Source: Pseudomonadota bacterium
GTDB lineage: Bacteria > Pseudomonadota > Gammaproteobacteria > QQUJ01
Reading direction: 5' to 3'
NCBI GenBank assembly: GCA_008501635.1
Contig: QQUJ01000010.1
Location: 186,001 to 250,000 of the forward strand
DNA: 64,000 nucleotides
In this document: in pieces, positions 25,175 to 33,341 of the stretch
Numbering within the stretch: position 1 is the first letter of the stretch
How the letters are laid out: each line of letters opens with the position of its first letter
Program-made: the position numbers and the translations under genes
The notes under the pieces: model-generated
Told to the model about the DNA's origin: nothing
The model's database searches: none
Seen by the model: the letters and a program-made list of their open reading frames with translations, nothing else

Positions 25175-27043
25175 TCAGAACACCAGGTTCAGCATCGCGA
25201 TCATGACGATCAGGAATAACACGGTCATGACACCGCCGGCACGCATGAAATCTGCGACCCGGTAGCCTGCCGGACCCATGATCAGTGCATTGACCTGGTG
25301 GGTGGGGATCAGGAAGGAGTTGGATGTTGCCAGTGCAACCGTGAGAGCGAACAGGGCTGGATCAGCGCCTGCACCCAGCGCGATGTTCACCGCCAACGGA
25401 ACCAATAACACCGTGGCACCCACGTTGGACATCACCAATGTGAATCCCGTGGCCAGTACCGCGATTACCGCCTGCAGTACCCATGTGGGTACATCACCGA
25501 CGATCTCCAGCGTCTGTCGTGCCACCCACGCGGCGGTACCGGTCTCCTCAACCGCCAGACCCAGCGGAATCAGACTGGCAAGCAGAAATACGGTCTGCCA
25601 GCTCACCGAGCGGTACGCCTCGTCGATGGTGAGGACGCCGCTCACCACCATGCCCATGGCACCTACCAGCAGGGCGATGGAGAGCCGCAAATCGGTGAAC
25701 AGCACCAGGGTCAGGGCGATGGCAAAAAAGAGCACGGCCCAACTCACCTTGTGCGGGCGCAGTTCCTCGTGTGGGTAGCCGGTGGTTACGACGACGAAAT
25801 TACGATCCTTCGCCAGACGCCCGAGATCTTCCCAGGTGATGTGCGCGATAAGGGTGTCGCCGGCCTGAAACTGCAGATCGCGCAGCCCTGTGCTCAGCGT
25901 CTCGCCACCGCGGTGTACGGCCAGTACCGTGGTGCCATAGGTCTTGCGCATGCGCAGTTCGCTCATGCTGGTGCCGATATGCGCCGATCCGGGTGGAATA
26001 ACGATCTCCGCGATGCCCGCCTTGCTGGGGGTGAGCGATTCGGCAAAGGTGGTCAGCGAGCGGCGCAGCCGCAGACCGTATTTGTCGACGAGTTCCTGAA
26101 TGGCATCGGACGAACCGATCAGCGCCAGTTCGGCGCCGGCGATGGTCTCGACATCGCGCGCCGGCGAGAGCAGGGTTTTGTTGCCGCCCTTCATGCCCAC
26201 CAGCAACAGCCGCCAGCCGCTCAACTGCTCAAGTTCCTGCACGGTCTTTCCGACCAGCTCGCTGGAGGCGGGTACGACCGCTTCGAACAGGTCGCCGCGC
26301 AGTCCGTAGGTCTTCTGCAGGTATTCGAGGGTGCTGTCGCGGCGGCTGGCGGTGCCCTCGGACGGTATGGCGGGCAGTACGAAGCGACCGGCAATGACAA
26401 AGTAAAGGATGCCGGTGGCGAGCAGCGCGATACCGATCGGCGTCACTGCGAACAGCTCGAAGGTCTGCATCTTCTCCACGTTGGCCGGCAGCGCGCGGTT
26501 GGAGGTCAGGATGAGATCGTTGAGCAGAATCAGCGGGCTGGAACCGATCATGGTCACCGTACCGCCGAGAATGGCGCAAAAGCCCATCGGCATCAGCAGC
26601 CGCGACATGGGCAGGCCGGTGCGCACCGAGATACGGTGGACCACCGGCAGGAACAGTGCCGCTGCGCCAACGTTCTGCATAAAGCTGGAGATGAAGCCCA
26701 CGGTGCTCGAGATCAGCGGAATGATGCGCTTTTCGGTGGTGCCGCCGATCTTGAGGATTTTGGCGGCCAGCAGGCTCATCAGGCCGGTTTTATCGAGCCC
26801 GGCGCCGATAATCATGACGGCGATGATCGAGATGACTGCGTTGGTGGCGAATCCGTCGAACAGGTGCTCGGCGGAGATCAATCCATCGTAACCTGGTATC
26901 AGGCTGGTCAGGCCGATCAGCACCATAATGAGGATGGCGGCAACATCGACGCGGACGATTTCAGAGACAAATAGGAAAACGGTGAATCCGAGTATCGCCA
27001 GAACGGCGATCATTTCCATGGTCAGCGCGCCGGTCTCGGCCAT
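25175..27043 (-). CDS. SLC13/DASS-family anion permease with two TrkA-C (RCK_C) domains
   Basis: 622 residues. Helices 1-6 fill about residues 9-215, two TrkA-C-like cytosolic domains lie at about 245-320 and 335-425, and the second helical half runs to the C-terminus. SNVGATVLLVPLAVNIALGAG and NSFLIPTHQVNALIMGPAGY near the end are the family's second transport hairpin. Relatives carry sulfate, phosphate-like anions or dicarboxylates; in a sulfur oxidiser sulfate or another inorganic anion is plausible (inference). Start at 27043 is used; an ATG at 27019 is also in frame. It is divergent from a LysR regulator, which probably controls it. Confidence 0.88.
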   Translation of the reverse strand: MAETGALTMEMIAVLAILGFTVFLFVSEIVRVDVAAILIMVLIGLTSLIPGYDGLISAEHLFDGFATNAVISIIAVMIIGAGLDKTGLMSLLAAKILKIGGTTEKRIIPLISSTVGFISSFMQNVGAAALFLPVVHRISVRTGLPMSRLLMPMGFCAILGGTVTMIGSSPLILLNDLILTSNRALPANVEKMQTFELFAVTPIGIALLATGILYFVIAGRFVLPAIPSEGTASRRDSTLEYLQKTYGLRGDLFEAVVPASSELVGKTVQELEQLSGWRLLLVGMKGGNKTLLSPARDVETIAGAELALIGSSDAIQELVDKYGLRLRRSLTTFAESLTPSKAGIAEIVIPPGSAHIGTSMSELRMRKTYGTTVLAVHRGGETLSTGLRDLQFQAGDTLIAHITWEDLGRLAKDRNFVVVTTGYPHEELRPHKVSWAVLFFAIALTLVLFTDLRLSIALLVGAMGMVVSGVLTIDEAYRSVSWQTVFLLASLIPLGLAVEETGTAAWVARQTLEIVGDVPTWVLQAVIAVLATGFTLVMSNVGATVLLVPLAVNIALGAGADPALFALTVALATSNSFLIPTHQVNALIMGPAGYRVADFMRAGGVMTVLFLIVMIAMLNLVF

Positions 27044-27166
27044 ATACAGCGTTCTCCCAGATCCCCCCAGCGCGGTCTGCGGCGGGCAACAGATGTCAGT
27101 TATTGGCGTATCCGGTCCCCTGGACCGTGAGCATGATCCGCCCCACTGGGATATTCCAATCGAAAA

Positions 27167-27183
27167 TATTCTGAAGAAGAATA
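27167..27183. promoter_or_regulatory. Candidate LysR operator 1
   Basis: Perfect dyad TATTCT-GAAGA-AGAATA in the divergent intergenic region of the SLC13 and LysR genes, about 124 bases upstream of the permease start. The same ATTCT-N5-AGAAT core recurs at 27315. Spacing fits the LysR T-N11-A box. Confidence 0.55.
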
Positions 27184-27296
27184 CCCAAAAGGGTAGAGGC
27201 CGCCCGTATTCCAGCGCGTAGCTGTGTTGTTTCTACTGCGCGGATTCGTCCCTGATGGGCTGTGACTATAGAAGCGTGCCTCTGGCGATGTCCAAT

Positions 27297-27329
27297 GAAT
27301 AAATTTATTCTGAAATTCTGATTAAGAAT
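27297..27329. promoter_or_regulatory. Candidate LysR operator 2 plus palindrome, next to the lysR start
   Basis: A perfect 14-base palindrome GAATAAATTTATTC (27297-27310) is followed by ATTCT-GATTA-AGAAT (27315-27329), the second copy of the ATTCT-N5-AGAAT dyad. The latter ends 17 bases before the regulator's ATG, so binding there would block its own expression (inference). Confidence 0.55.
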
Positions 27330-27346
27330 ATGCCGGAGAAATATTA

Positions 27347-28237
27347 ATGCGACTCCCGGGCCTGGATCACTGGGCAGCGCTACGCGAGGTGGTGGAGCGC
27401 GGTGGTGTCAGCGAGGCGGCAAAATCCCTCAACGTCGGGCAGCCTGCGGTTACCAAGCGGTTACAGGCATTGGAGGCATGCTACGGGGTCCCACTGCTGG
27501 AGCGGCGCGGTGGTCGCCTCTCGCTCACGCCGGCGGGCCGCAAGGTCTATGCGCTTGCCGCCGAGACGCTCGATCGTCAGCAGGCGCTGATCACGGATCT
27601 CAAAACCACCAGCTCCGGTATTCGCCAGCTGCGCCTGGAATCGACCTTCACCATTGGCGAGCATCTACTGCCGCGGATACTGGTGGGGTTTTCGGAACGC
27701 TTCCCCGAGTACAAGATTCGCCTCAGCCTCGGTTACAGCCGCGCGATTCAAACGCGCCTGGTGACCGATCTCGCCGACCTGGCGCTGGTTGAAACCGCTC
27801 CCGAGCATCCCGAAATCCTGGTCCAGAAGTGGAAAGAAGACGAACTGATCCTGGTCTGCGGCAAAGGGCATCCGCTGGCGAGCGTCAACGAGATCGCGGT
27901 GAACCAGCTCCATTCGCTGAGCTTCGCACTGCGGGAAGACAGCTCCGGGTTGCGGGACAGCCTTGATCAGGCGCTACGTACCAACAACATCGAGCCGTTG
28001 CCGGTCGCCATGGAGGTCAGTTCCTCTGGTGCGATCATGGAGATCCTCGCGCACAATCGGCACGTCAGTTTTCTGCCGCGATTTCTGGTCGACGAGGCCC
28101 TGGCGCAGGGCGAGTTGCACCCTATTCGGGTCAGTCAGTTCAAGGTGGTGCGAACGCTGTGGATCGTGCGCAATCGCGCCAGTCTCGATCATCCGGTGGC
28201 CGATGCGTTCATACAGTTGCTGCGTGAGTATGTTTGA
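27347..28237 (+). CDS. LysR-type transcriptional regulator
   Basis: 296 residues. N-terminal winged HTH (about 1-60): WAALREVVERGGVSEAAK, GQPAVTKRLQALE. The effector domain follows (about 88-296) with LVCGKGHPLA. LysR regulators usually control a divergent target, here the SLC13 permease, and themselves. Paired dyads in the shared 303-base region support this. It is not obviously CbbR, since the usual CbbR start pattern is not evident. Effector unknown. Confidence 0.92.
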   Translation: MRLPGLDHWAALREVVERGGVSEAAKSLNVGQPAVTKRLQALEACYGVPLLERRGGRLSLTPAGRKVYALAAETLDRQQALITDLKTTSSGIRQLRLESTFTIGEHLLPRILVGFSERFPEYKIRLSLGYSRAIQTRLVTDLADLALVETAPEHPEILVQKWKEDELILVCGKGHPLASVNEIAVNQLHSLSFALREDSSGLRDSLDQALRTNNIEPLPVAMEVSSSGAIMEILAHNRHVSFLPRFLVDEALAQGELHPIRVSQFKVVRTLWIVRNRASLDHPVADAFIQLLREYV

Positions 28238-28550
28238 TTGAAGAATGGGCGGGTTAACTTTTACGAATTGGGTGGGTAGTCTGTTGATGACATAGGCTGT
28301 GACAAGGGGTCATGTACTGCCAGGAATGGGGGCATGGCGATTGTGAAGTGTCCGCATCACGTGGTGCAGCGGGGACATAATAGCCAGGCCATTAACAAGA
28401 AGAACAATTCTCCCCTTTTCGCTTCTTTGTCTTCCTCTCTTGTTTCAGCAACGAAGTGAGAAGGGGAAACGGGGACCTGACAACCGGTTCCGCGCGAGGT
28501 CGGCGCTAGCGAGCCGATGCGGAACGTTAATTGGCGCCAGAGGACCAAAT
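28238..28550. other. 313-base intergenic region with transposase remnant
   Basis: Between the LysR gene and the GFA gene. It holds a fragment of a Y1-type transposase start (28334-28396) followed by T/C-rich DNA and a GGGGACCTGACAACC motif at about 28470-28484 that resembles the GGGGTCAG arms found at 38084. Nothing else was seen. Confidence 0.55.
28334..28396 (+). pseudogene. N-terminal fragment of a REP-associated / IS200-like (Y1) transposase
   Basis: ATG at 28334 encodes MAIVKCPHHVVQRGHNSQAI, which matches the start of Y1_Tnp transposases of the HH(V/I)xQRGHNRQ(A/V)(V/I)F subgroup. After about 21 codons the similarity ends and the frame runs into unrelated sequence with a stop after about 42 codons. 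The catalytic HUH and Tyr motifs are absent, so it is a dead remnant. It is worth noting because such enzymes mobilise REP elements, which are common in this window. Confidence 0.6.
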
Positions 28551-28979
28551 ATGCCCAATCCGTACCGCGGTTGCTGCCTGTGCGGCGGAGTTAAATTCGA
28601 GTTTGACGAATTTCTACCCCATGTCGCCCATTGCCATTGCTCGATGTGTCGTAAATTCCACGGCGCAGCCTACGCCACCTATGCCAGCGTGCCGCGCGCA
28701 AAGTTTCGCTGGATTGCGGGAGAGCATCTACTTAAAGGGTATACGGCGGGTAACGGCACGACCCGCACGTTCTGCGGTCATTGTGGTTCGAGCTTGATGT
28801 TTTTCAGTCCCAAAGCCCCTGAAGATGTCATCGAGATCGCGCTGGGCACGGTAGATGGAACGATTCCAATACAGCCGGACGCCCACATCTTCGTCGCCTA
28901 CGGCGCGAACTGGGCGGTGATAAACGACGGACTGCCGCAGTATACGGAGGGGCGCGACAGCGCGCAGGTGAAGCAGTAA
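28551..28979 (+). CDS. GFA (glutathione-dependent formaldehyde-activating enzyme)-like zinc protein
   Basis: 142 residues. Zinc-binding cysteines appear in three groups typical of the GFA fold: GCCLCGG near the start, HCHCSMCRKFHG at about residues 30-41, and FCGHCGSSL. The founding member binds glutathione and formaldehyde, but most relatives have no proven activity. The frame is open from 28440, yet MPNPYRGCCLCGG is the family-like start. It converges with the polyphosphate phosphotransferase gene. Confidence 0.88.
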   Translation: MPNPYRGCCLCGGVKFEFDEFLPHVAHCHCSMCRKFHGAAYATYASVPRAKFRWIAGEHLLKGYTAGNGTTRTFCGHCGSSLMFFSPKAPEDVIEIALGTVDGTIPIQPDAHIFVAYGANWAVINDGLPQYTEGRDSAQVKQ

Positions 28980-29030
28980 CCGACTGACCGTTTAAAGTCG
29001 AGCGGGTGGAAGCAATCGTCGCAGAAGTGA

Positions 29031-30518
29031 CTACAGCGCCTTTTCCAATCTGTCACAGAACACTTCGAGCGCCTGAACACGGGCGTACTTTTTGTCGTTG
29101 CCGGCGATGATGGTCCAGGGTGCGTAATCGGTGCTGGTGCGCTCGATCATGTCGTTGACCGCGTGCTCGTACGCTTTCCACTTCTCGCGGTTGCGGTAAT
29201 CCTCTTCGGTGATCTTGTGCTGCTTGTGCGGCGTCTGTTCACGGGCCTTGAAACGCGCCAGCTGCTCCTCGCGATCGATATGCACCCAGAACTTTACGAT
29301 CACGATGCCATGGCGGGTCAGCTGTTCCTCGAAGTCGCAGATCTCGGTATAGGCGCGCATCCAGTCCTGCTGGTGGGTATAGCCTTCGATGCGCTCGACC
29401 AGCACCCGTCCGTACCAGCTGCGATCATAGATAGTGACATGCCCGGCGCGAGGGATGTGCCGCCAGAAGCGCCACAGATAGTGGTGGGCCGTCTCTTCAT
29501 CGGTCGGGGCGGCTACGGGGATGACCTGATAGACGCGCGCGTCCATGGCCGCGGTCATGCGTCGAATCAAACCGCCTTTGCCGGCGGCATCCCAACCTTC
29601 CAGCATCACCATGCTGGAGACCTTTTTCGTCAGCGCCTTGCGTGACAGCTTGCCCAGTCGTGATTGCAGGGTTTTGAGCTGCGTCTTGTAGGCGTCCTTG
29701 CCGAGCGTTTTCTTCAGGTCCACCGCTTGCAGGACACTCACCGGCTCGGTTCCCGGCGCGGGCGCGGCGATGGGCAGCAGATGCGGTTGCGGCGGGTCGC
29801 GTTGGATGTTTTCCGTCAGCCGATGGTTGATGCGGTCAAGGATGCACTGACCGACCGTGAGATTGCGATAGCGCGCGTCCGAACCCTCGACGATGGTCCA
29901 CGACGCCTCGCCGGTGCTGGTGGCGCGCAATGTGTGCTCGGCAATGTGCACGAAGCGGTCGTAGATCTTCAGTTGTTCCCAGTCCTGTTTGCTTACGCGC
30001 CAGCGGGTTTCGGGATCCTCCTCCAGGCGTTGCAGCCGTTTCTTCTGTTCCCGTTTGCTGAGGTGCAGCCAGAACTTGATGATCAGCGCGCCGTCGTCGA
30101 CCAGGGTCTTTTCAAAGGCATTGATGCGGGCGAGTGCGGTGTCGAATTCGGCGTCGGTGTAATCGCTACGCACCCGGTGGGCGATGGGATCGCTGTACCA
30201 GGAGCCGACGTACAAACCGATACGCCCTTTGGCGGGCAGCGCGCTCCAGTAGCGCCAATAAGGCGGGCGTTCGCGCTCTTCGTCGGTGGGTGGTCCGAAA
30301 GCATAGGTGCGCACATAGCGCGGGTCGAGCCACTCGTTGATCAGATTGACCGTGGAACCTTTGCCCGCGCCATCGGCGCCGGATACCAGAATCAGGACGG
30401 GAAAATCGGCCTTGCGCAGCGCCTGCTGTGCCACCAGCAGTTCGGTACGCAGTGCGGGAACCCGCTCGTGGTACTCCTTCTTGGCGACCTTGTGGCCCAA
30501 CTCGGCGACTTCGAACAT
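29031..30518 (-). CDS. pap: Polyphosphate:AMP phosphotransferase (double PPK2 domain)
   Basis: 495 residues from the ATG at 30518 (frame open to 30593; MFEVAELGHKVAKKEY is the usual start). It has two PPK2 domains in tandem: the first with SGADGAGKGS (about 46-55), the second with GWDAAGKGG (about 314-322) and DRSWYGRVLVERIEGY. Class II two-domain PPK2 enzymes transfer phosphate from polyphosphate to AMP, giving ADP. It would let stored polyphosphate feed the adenylate pool, which fits a cell whose sulfur pathway handles AMP and APS (inference). Confidence 0.92.
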   Translation of the reverse strand: MFEVAELGHKVAKKEYHERVPALRTELLVAQQALRKADFPVLILVSGADGAGKGSTVNLINEWLDPRYVRTYAFGPPTDEERERPPYWRYWSALPAKGRIGLYVGSWYSDPIAHRVRSDYTDAEFDTALARINAFEKTLVDDGALIIKFWLHLSKREQKKRLQRLEEDPETRWRVSKQDWEQLKIYDRFVHIAEHTLRATSTGEASWTIVEGSDARYRNLTVGQCILDRINHRLTENIQRDPPQPHLLPIAAPAPGTEPVSVLQAVDLKKTLGKDAYKTQLKTLQSRLGKLSRKALTKKVSSMVMLEGWDAAGKGGLIRRMTAAMDARVYQVIPVAAPTDEETAHHYLWRFWRHIPRAGHVTIYDRSWYGRVLVERIEGYTHQQDWMRAYTEICDFEEQLTRHGIVIVKFWVHIDREEQLARFKAREQTPHKQHKITEEDYRNREKWKAYEHAVNDMIERTSTDYAPWTIIAGNDKKYARVQALEVFCDRLEKAL

Positions 30519-30618
30519 GGTACATCCCGATTGTGAGGAGTGCTGTCGAGCATACAGCGAGCGGTGGGGAATGCGAAATGCCTCTGGCGCCACCGTCGCC
30601 GTTGAAAGGCGGTTGTGG

Positions 30619-30640
30619 CAGGAGCGGCGGCAGCGGCGAA
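30619..30640 (+). repeat. Degenerate REP-like element
   Basis: CAGGAGCGGCGGCAGCGGCGAA, close to the TAGGAGCGGCGGAAGCCGCG family but with an imperfect stem. Lies upstream of the polyphosphate gene start. Confidence 0.5.
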
Positions 30641-30756
30641 TATTGGTTGATTACTGGTTTGCGCAAAGCGGTAGAGACACCGGGTTCGCTAAGGATGAAT
30701 CAAGGAAACTAGCGAGCTGGCCTTGGCGTCTTTACGAGAGATTCGACTCAATTCAT

Positions 30757-30777
30757 TCGCGGCTTCCGCCGCTCCTA
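30757..30777 (-). repeat. REP-like element overlapping the MBL hydrolase stop codon
   Basis: On the minus strand it reads TAGGAGCGGCGGAAGCCGCGA-like; its first three bases (30777-30775) are the TAG stop of the MBL gene. Immediately to the left is a CCTTGGCGTCTTTACGAGAG motif (30720-30740), of which related forms occur at 31549-31568 and 31609-31631. Confidence 0.75.
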
Positions 30778-31488
30778 CGCGAGCTTGCCGGCCGGCACCG
30801 GACCGTAGGGGCTGTTGCGGATGCGGTCGTGCTCGTGCATGCGGTAGTGGACGAAGGCATCCACGTCGTGAAAGTGCATAAAGGGATTGCCCTCGCGCTG
30901 CTCGGCCATGGTCGAAGTCTCTTTGACCGCGTAGTTGTGACCGGGGCGGATGATCGTGCCTTCCGGCAGATCGTCACGCAGATGGCGCAGCGTGTCGTAC
31001 ATCTGTTCGGGATTGCCGCCGCTGAGATCGCAGCGCCCGCAGCCGAACACGAACAGCGTATCGCCGGAAACCAGATCGCCATCCACCAGGTAACACGCCG
31101 AGCCGGGGGTGTGGCCGGGTGTATGCAGAATATCGATGGTGGTCTCGCCGAGGATGATCCGGTCACCGCCGTGGTGCAATTTGGGGCGCGGCAGTTCGGC
31201 GCCCCAGAAATCGGCCTCGGCCTTGAGGAGATGAAGCTGCGCGTCGGTCGCGCTCAACAGTTCCTCGATGCCGTTGACGTGGTCGTGATGGCTGTGGGTG
31301 AGCAGGATGTCGCTGATGCGTATGTTCTGCGCCGCCGCCAGCTTCAAAACCTCGGGCACATCCCACGCCGGATCGACCACTGCGGCGCGGCCGCTGGCCT
31401 GATCGTGGATGATGTAGACGAAATTTTCCATCGGGCCGAGTTCGAGCGCATGGATGTGGTGGCGGGGTTGGGTCATGGTGTTCTCCAT
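30775..31488 (-). CDS. Metallo-beta-lactamase-fold hydrolase (glyoxalase II-like)
   Basis: 237 residues (a start at 31476, MTQPRHH, is also possible). The binuclear metal motif THSHHDH is at about residues 64-70; further ligands are the His in TPGHTPGS, the Asp in SGDTLFVFGCGR, and the His in RPGHNYAV. The order GDTLF-GCGR-GNPEQMYDTL-LP is very like hydroxyacylglutathione hydrolase (glyoxalase II); a persulfide dioxygenase (ETHE1-type) role is less likely but would fit the sulfur metabolism. The stop codon is part of a REP-like element. Confidence 0.86.
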   Translation of the reverse strand: MENTMTQPRHHIHALELGPMENFVYIIHDQASGRAAVVDPAWDVPEVLKLAAAQNIRISDILLTHSHHDHVNGIEELLSATDAQLHLLKAEADFWGAELPRPKLHHGGDRIILGETTIDILHTPGHTPGSACYLVDGDLVSGDTLFVFGCGRCDLSGGNPEQMYDTLRHLRDDLPEGTIIRPGHNYAVKETSTMAEQREGNPFMHFHDVDAFVHYRMHEHDRIRNSPYGPVPAGKLA

Positions 31489-31502
31489 GGGTTGCTTGAC
31501 GG

Positions 31503-31523
31503 TAGGAGCGGCGGAAGCCGCGA
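31503..31523 (+). repeat. REP-like element
   Basis: TAGGAGCGGCGGAAGCCGCG plus one base, upstream of the MBL hydrolase start. A second element in the opposite orientation lies about 185 bases to the right (31708-31728), so the two frame the intergenic region. Confidence 0.75.
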
Positions 31524-31707
31524 TTTTCTATGGGGCTCTGTTTCGCGCTAAGACGCCAAGTTCGCAAAGAAAGAGTAAGAAATTATAGGCCGTTCTTGGC
31601 GCCCCTCGCGCCCTTGGCGGCTTGGCGAGAGGGACAGGTTTTATTGAAACAGCTACCAATGATGTCCTCTCACCAAGCCGCAAAGGATCTATTCTGCCAG
31701 GCGATAT

Positions 31708-31728
31708 TCGCGGCTTCCGCTGCTCCTA
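31708..31728 (-). repeat. REP-like element overlapping the alaX stop codon
   Basis: Minus-strand reading TAGGAGCAGCGGAAGCCGCG; the TAG at 31728-31726 is the stop codon of the AlaX-type gene. Confidence 0.75.
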
Positions 31729-32427
31729 CGGGTCGAAAACGATATTCACGCGGCGGTTCTGGCGCCCCTTTTTCTCGATCTTGCTGATGCGCACGCGTCC
31801 GATCTCGCCGGTGCGCGCCACGTGGGTGCCGCCGCAGGGCTGCAGATCGGTATCGGCGATGTCCACCAGGCGCACCTGGCCCTGTCCGCGCGGCGGTTGC
31901 ACCGACAGGGTCTTGACCAGGTCGGGCTGCGCATCGAGTTCAGCGTCGCTGATCCAGCGGTAGGTGACGGGGCGGTCGGCGGTGATCAGGCGGTTGAGTT
32001 CGGCGCTCGCTTGCTCTTTGTCGGGGCTCTCGGGCAGATCGAAGTCGAGGCGGCCGCTGTCGTCGCGCACCGAACCGCCGGTCACCGGATAGGGCAGCAC
32101 GGCGCTCAACAGATGCAGGCAGGTGTGCATGCGCATGCGTGGATAGCGCACCGACCAGTCGAGCATGGCGGTGACCGGCGATCCGACTTTCGGCATTGGG
32201 CTGCCCGGGGCCGAAATGTGCAGGATGTCGTCTTCGCCCTTGCGGGTATCGATGATGACGATCTCGCGTCCATCGCTCATTCGCAGAATACCTTGATCGC
32301 CCGGCTGCCCACCGCCCTGCGGGTAGAAAACGGTGCGATCGAGTCGTATGCCGCGCTCGTCGGCGGCGGTGATGAGAGCCTCGCACTCGCGTTGGTAGGC
32401 GTCTTCACGGAACAGTTCTTCAGTCAT
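31726..32427 (-). CDS. Alanyl-tRNA editing protein (AlaX family)
   Basis: 233 residues, corresponding to the editing domain of alanyl-tRNA synthetase without the aminoacylation domain. Zinc and active-site motifs are both present: HTCLH (about 103-107) and CGGTH (about 193-197). AlaX removes serine or glycine wrongly attached to tRNA-Ala. The N-terminus MTEELFREDAYQRECEA starts directly after the TSUP gene upstream (16 bases between them), so the two are probably cotranscribed. The stop is inside a REP-like element. Confidence 0.92.
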   Translation of the reverse strand: MTEELFREDAYQRECEALITAADERGIRLDRTVFYPQGGGQPGDQGILRMSDGREIVIIDTRKGEDDILHISAPGSPMPKVGSPVTAMLDWSVRYPRMRMHTCLHLLSAVLPYPVTGGSVRDDSGRLDFDLPESPDKEQASAELNRLITADRPVTYRWISDAELDAQPDLVKTLSVQPPRGQGQVRLVDIADTDLQPCGGTHVARTGEIGRVRISKIEKKGRQNRRVNIVFDP

Positions 32428-32443
32428 CGCTCACTCTCGTCGT

Positions 32444-33211
32444 TTATTGCAGCCACTCCACCCAGATCAGCCGCCCGGCAAGGGCGAGTGTCACCAGGAT
32501 CAGGACGGGGCGGATAAAGCGGCCGCCGAAACGAATCGCCGAATGCGCACCGAGCCAGGCACCGATCATCAGCGTCAGTCCCAGCGGAATCCCCACCTCG
32601 TAACGCACGCTGCCCAGGGCCATGAAGGTGAGCATGGAGACGGCGTTGCTGATCCAGTTCATGAAGCGCGCCGCGCCCGATGCCTCGACGATGCCCACCG
32701 GGTAGAGGTTCATTAGCAGTGTAGTCCAGAAGCTGCCGGTGCCCGGACCGAAGAACCCGTCGTAGAAACCGAGGGTGCCGCCGAGTGCTCCGCTCGAACG
32801 GCTGGGCGGTTGGAAACGCACGGGATTCTCGATGGCGCCGCGGCGACGTTGTATCAGCAGCCAGATGGCCGCCGCGACGATGAGCGGTGGCAGCAGTCTG
32901 TCCAACTCGTCGGAGGAAAAGAGAAACGTCGTCAAGGTGCCGGTGCAGGCACCGACAAAGGTGCCTATCATCGCCGCTTTCCACAGTGGCGGGCGGAACA
33001 GTCCCTTGCGGACATAGGTCAGCGCCGCGGTGGTGGAGCCGAAGGTGGCGGCGAGTTTGTTGGTGCCCAGCGCAAGATGGCCGGGTATCCCCGCGGTAAG
33101 CAGCGCCGGGAGCAGGATCGCGCCGCCGCCGCCGGCTACGGCGTCGATAAAACCCGCCGCAAACGATAGCGCCATCAGAATGATCAGAACCTGGGGATCG
33201 AGGAATTCCAA
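32444..33211 (-). CDS. TauE/SafE (TSUP) family membrane protein, copy 1
   Basis: 255 residues with about eight hydrophobic segments in two pseudo-repeats (AAGFIDAVAGGGGAILLPAL near the start and LGFYDGFFGPGTGSF in the second half). TSUP proteins are thought to export sulfite, sulfoacetate or similar organosulfur anions. The GGGG and GPGTGSF loops are family hallmarks. The second TSUP gene lies at 44198. It is transcribed just ahead of the AlaX-type gene. Confidence 0.92.
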   Translation of the reverse strand: MEFLDPQVLIILMALSFAAGFIDAVAGGGGAILLPALLTAGIPGHLALGTNKLAATFGSTTAALTYVRKGLFRPPLWKAAMIGTFVGACTGTLTTFLFSSDELDRLLPPLIVAAAIWLLIQRRRGAIENPVRFQPPSRSSGALGGTLGFYDGFFGPGTGSFWTTLLMNLYPVGIVEASGAARFMNWISNAVSMLTFMALGSVRYEVGIPLGLTLMIGAWLGAHSAIRFGGRFIRPVLILVTLALAGRLIWVEWLQ

Positions 33212-33341
33212 ATCGGGCTCAATCGGTAGCAGTGGGGTTGGCCATCGGGTCGGGCGCCCATCGTAACGGTTGCTGCGGGCGAAGAGTATCCACCAGCGCG
33301 TTTGCGCCGCACCGGTAACCCCCGGCGCTGCCGGGTATCGA

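Noticed and set aside
23885-28237. A complete Calvin-cycle cluster with CbbR
   Set aside because: Only phosphoribulokinase is present; no RuBisCO genes are visible and the LysR gene pairs better with the SLC13 permease than with prk.
30775-31488. Persulfide dioxygenase (ETHE1) for sulfur oxidation
   Set aside because: The order of motifs (GDTLF, GCGR, NPEQMY, GHNY) is closer to glyoxalase II, so only a general MBL call was made.
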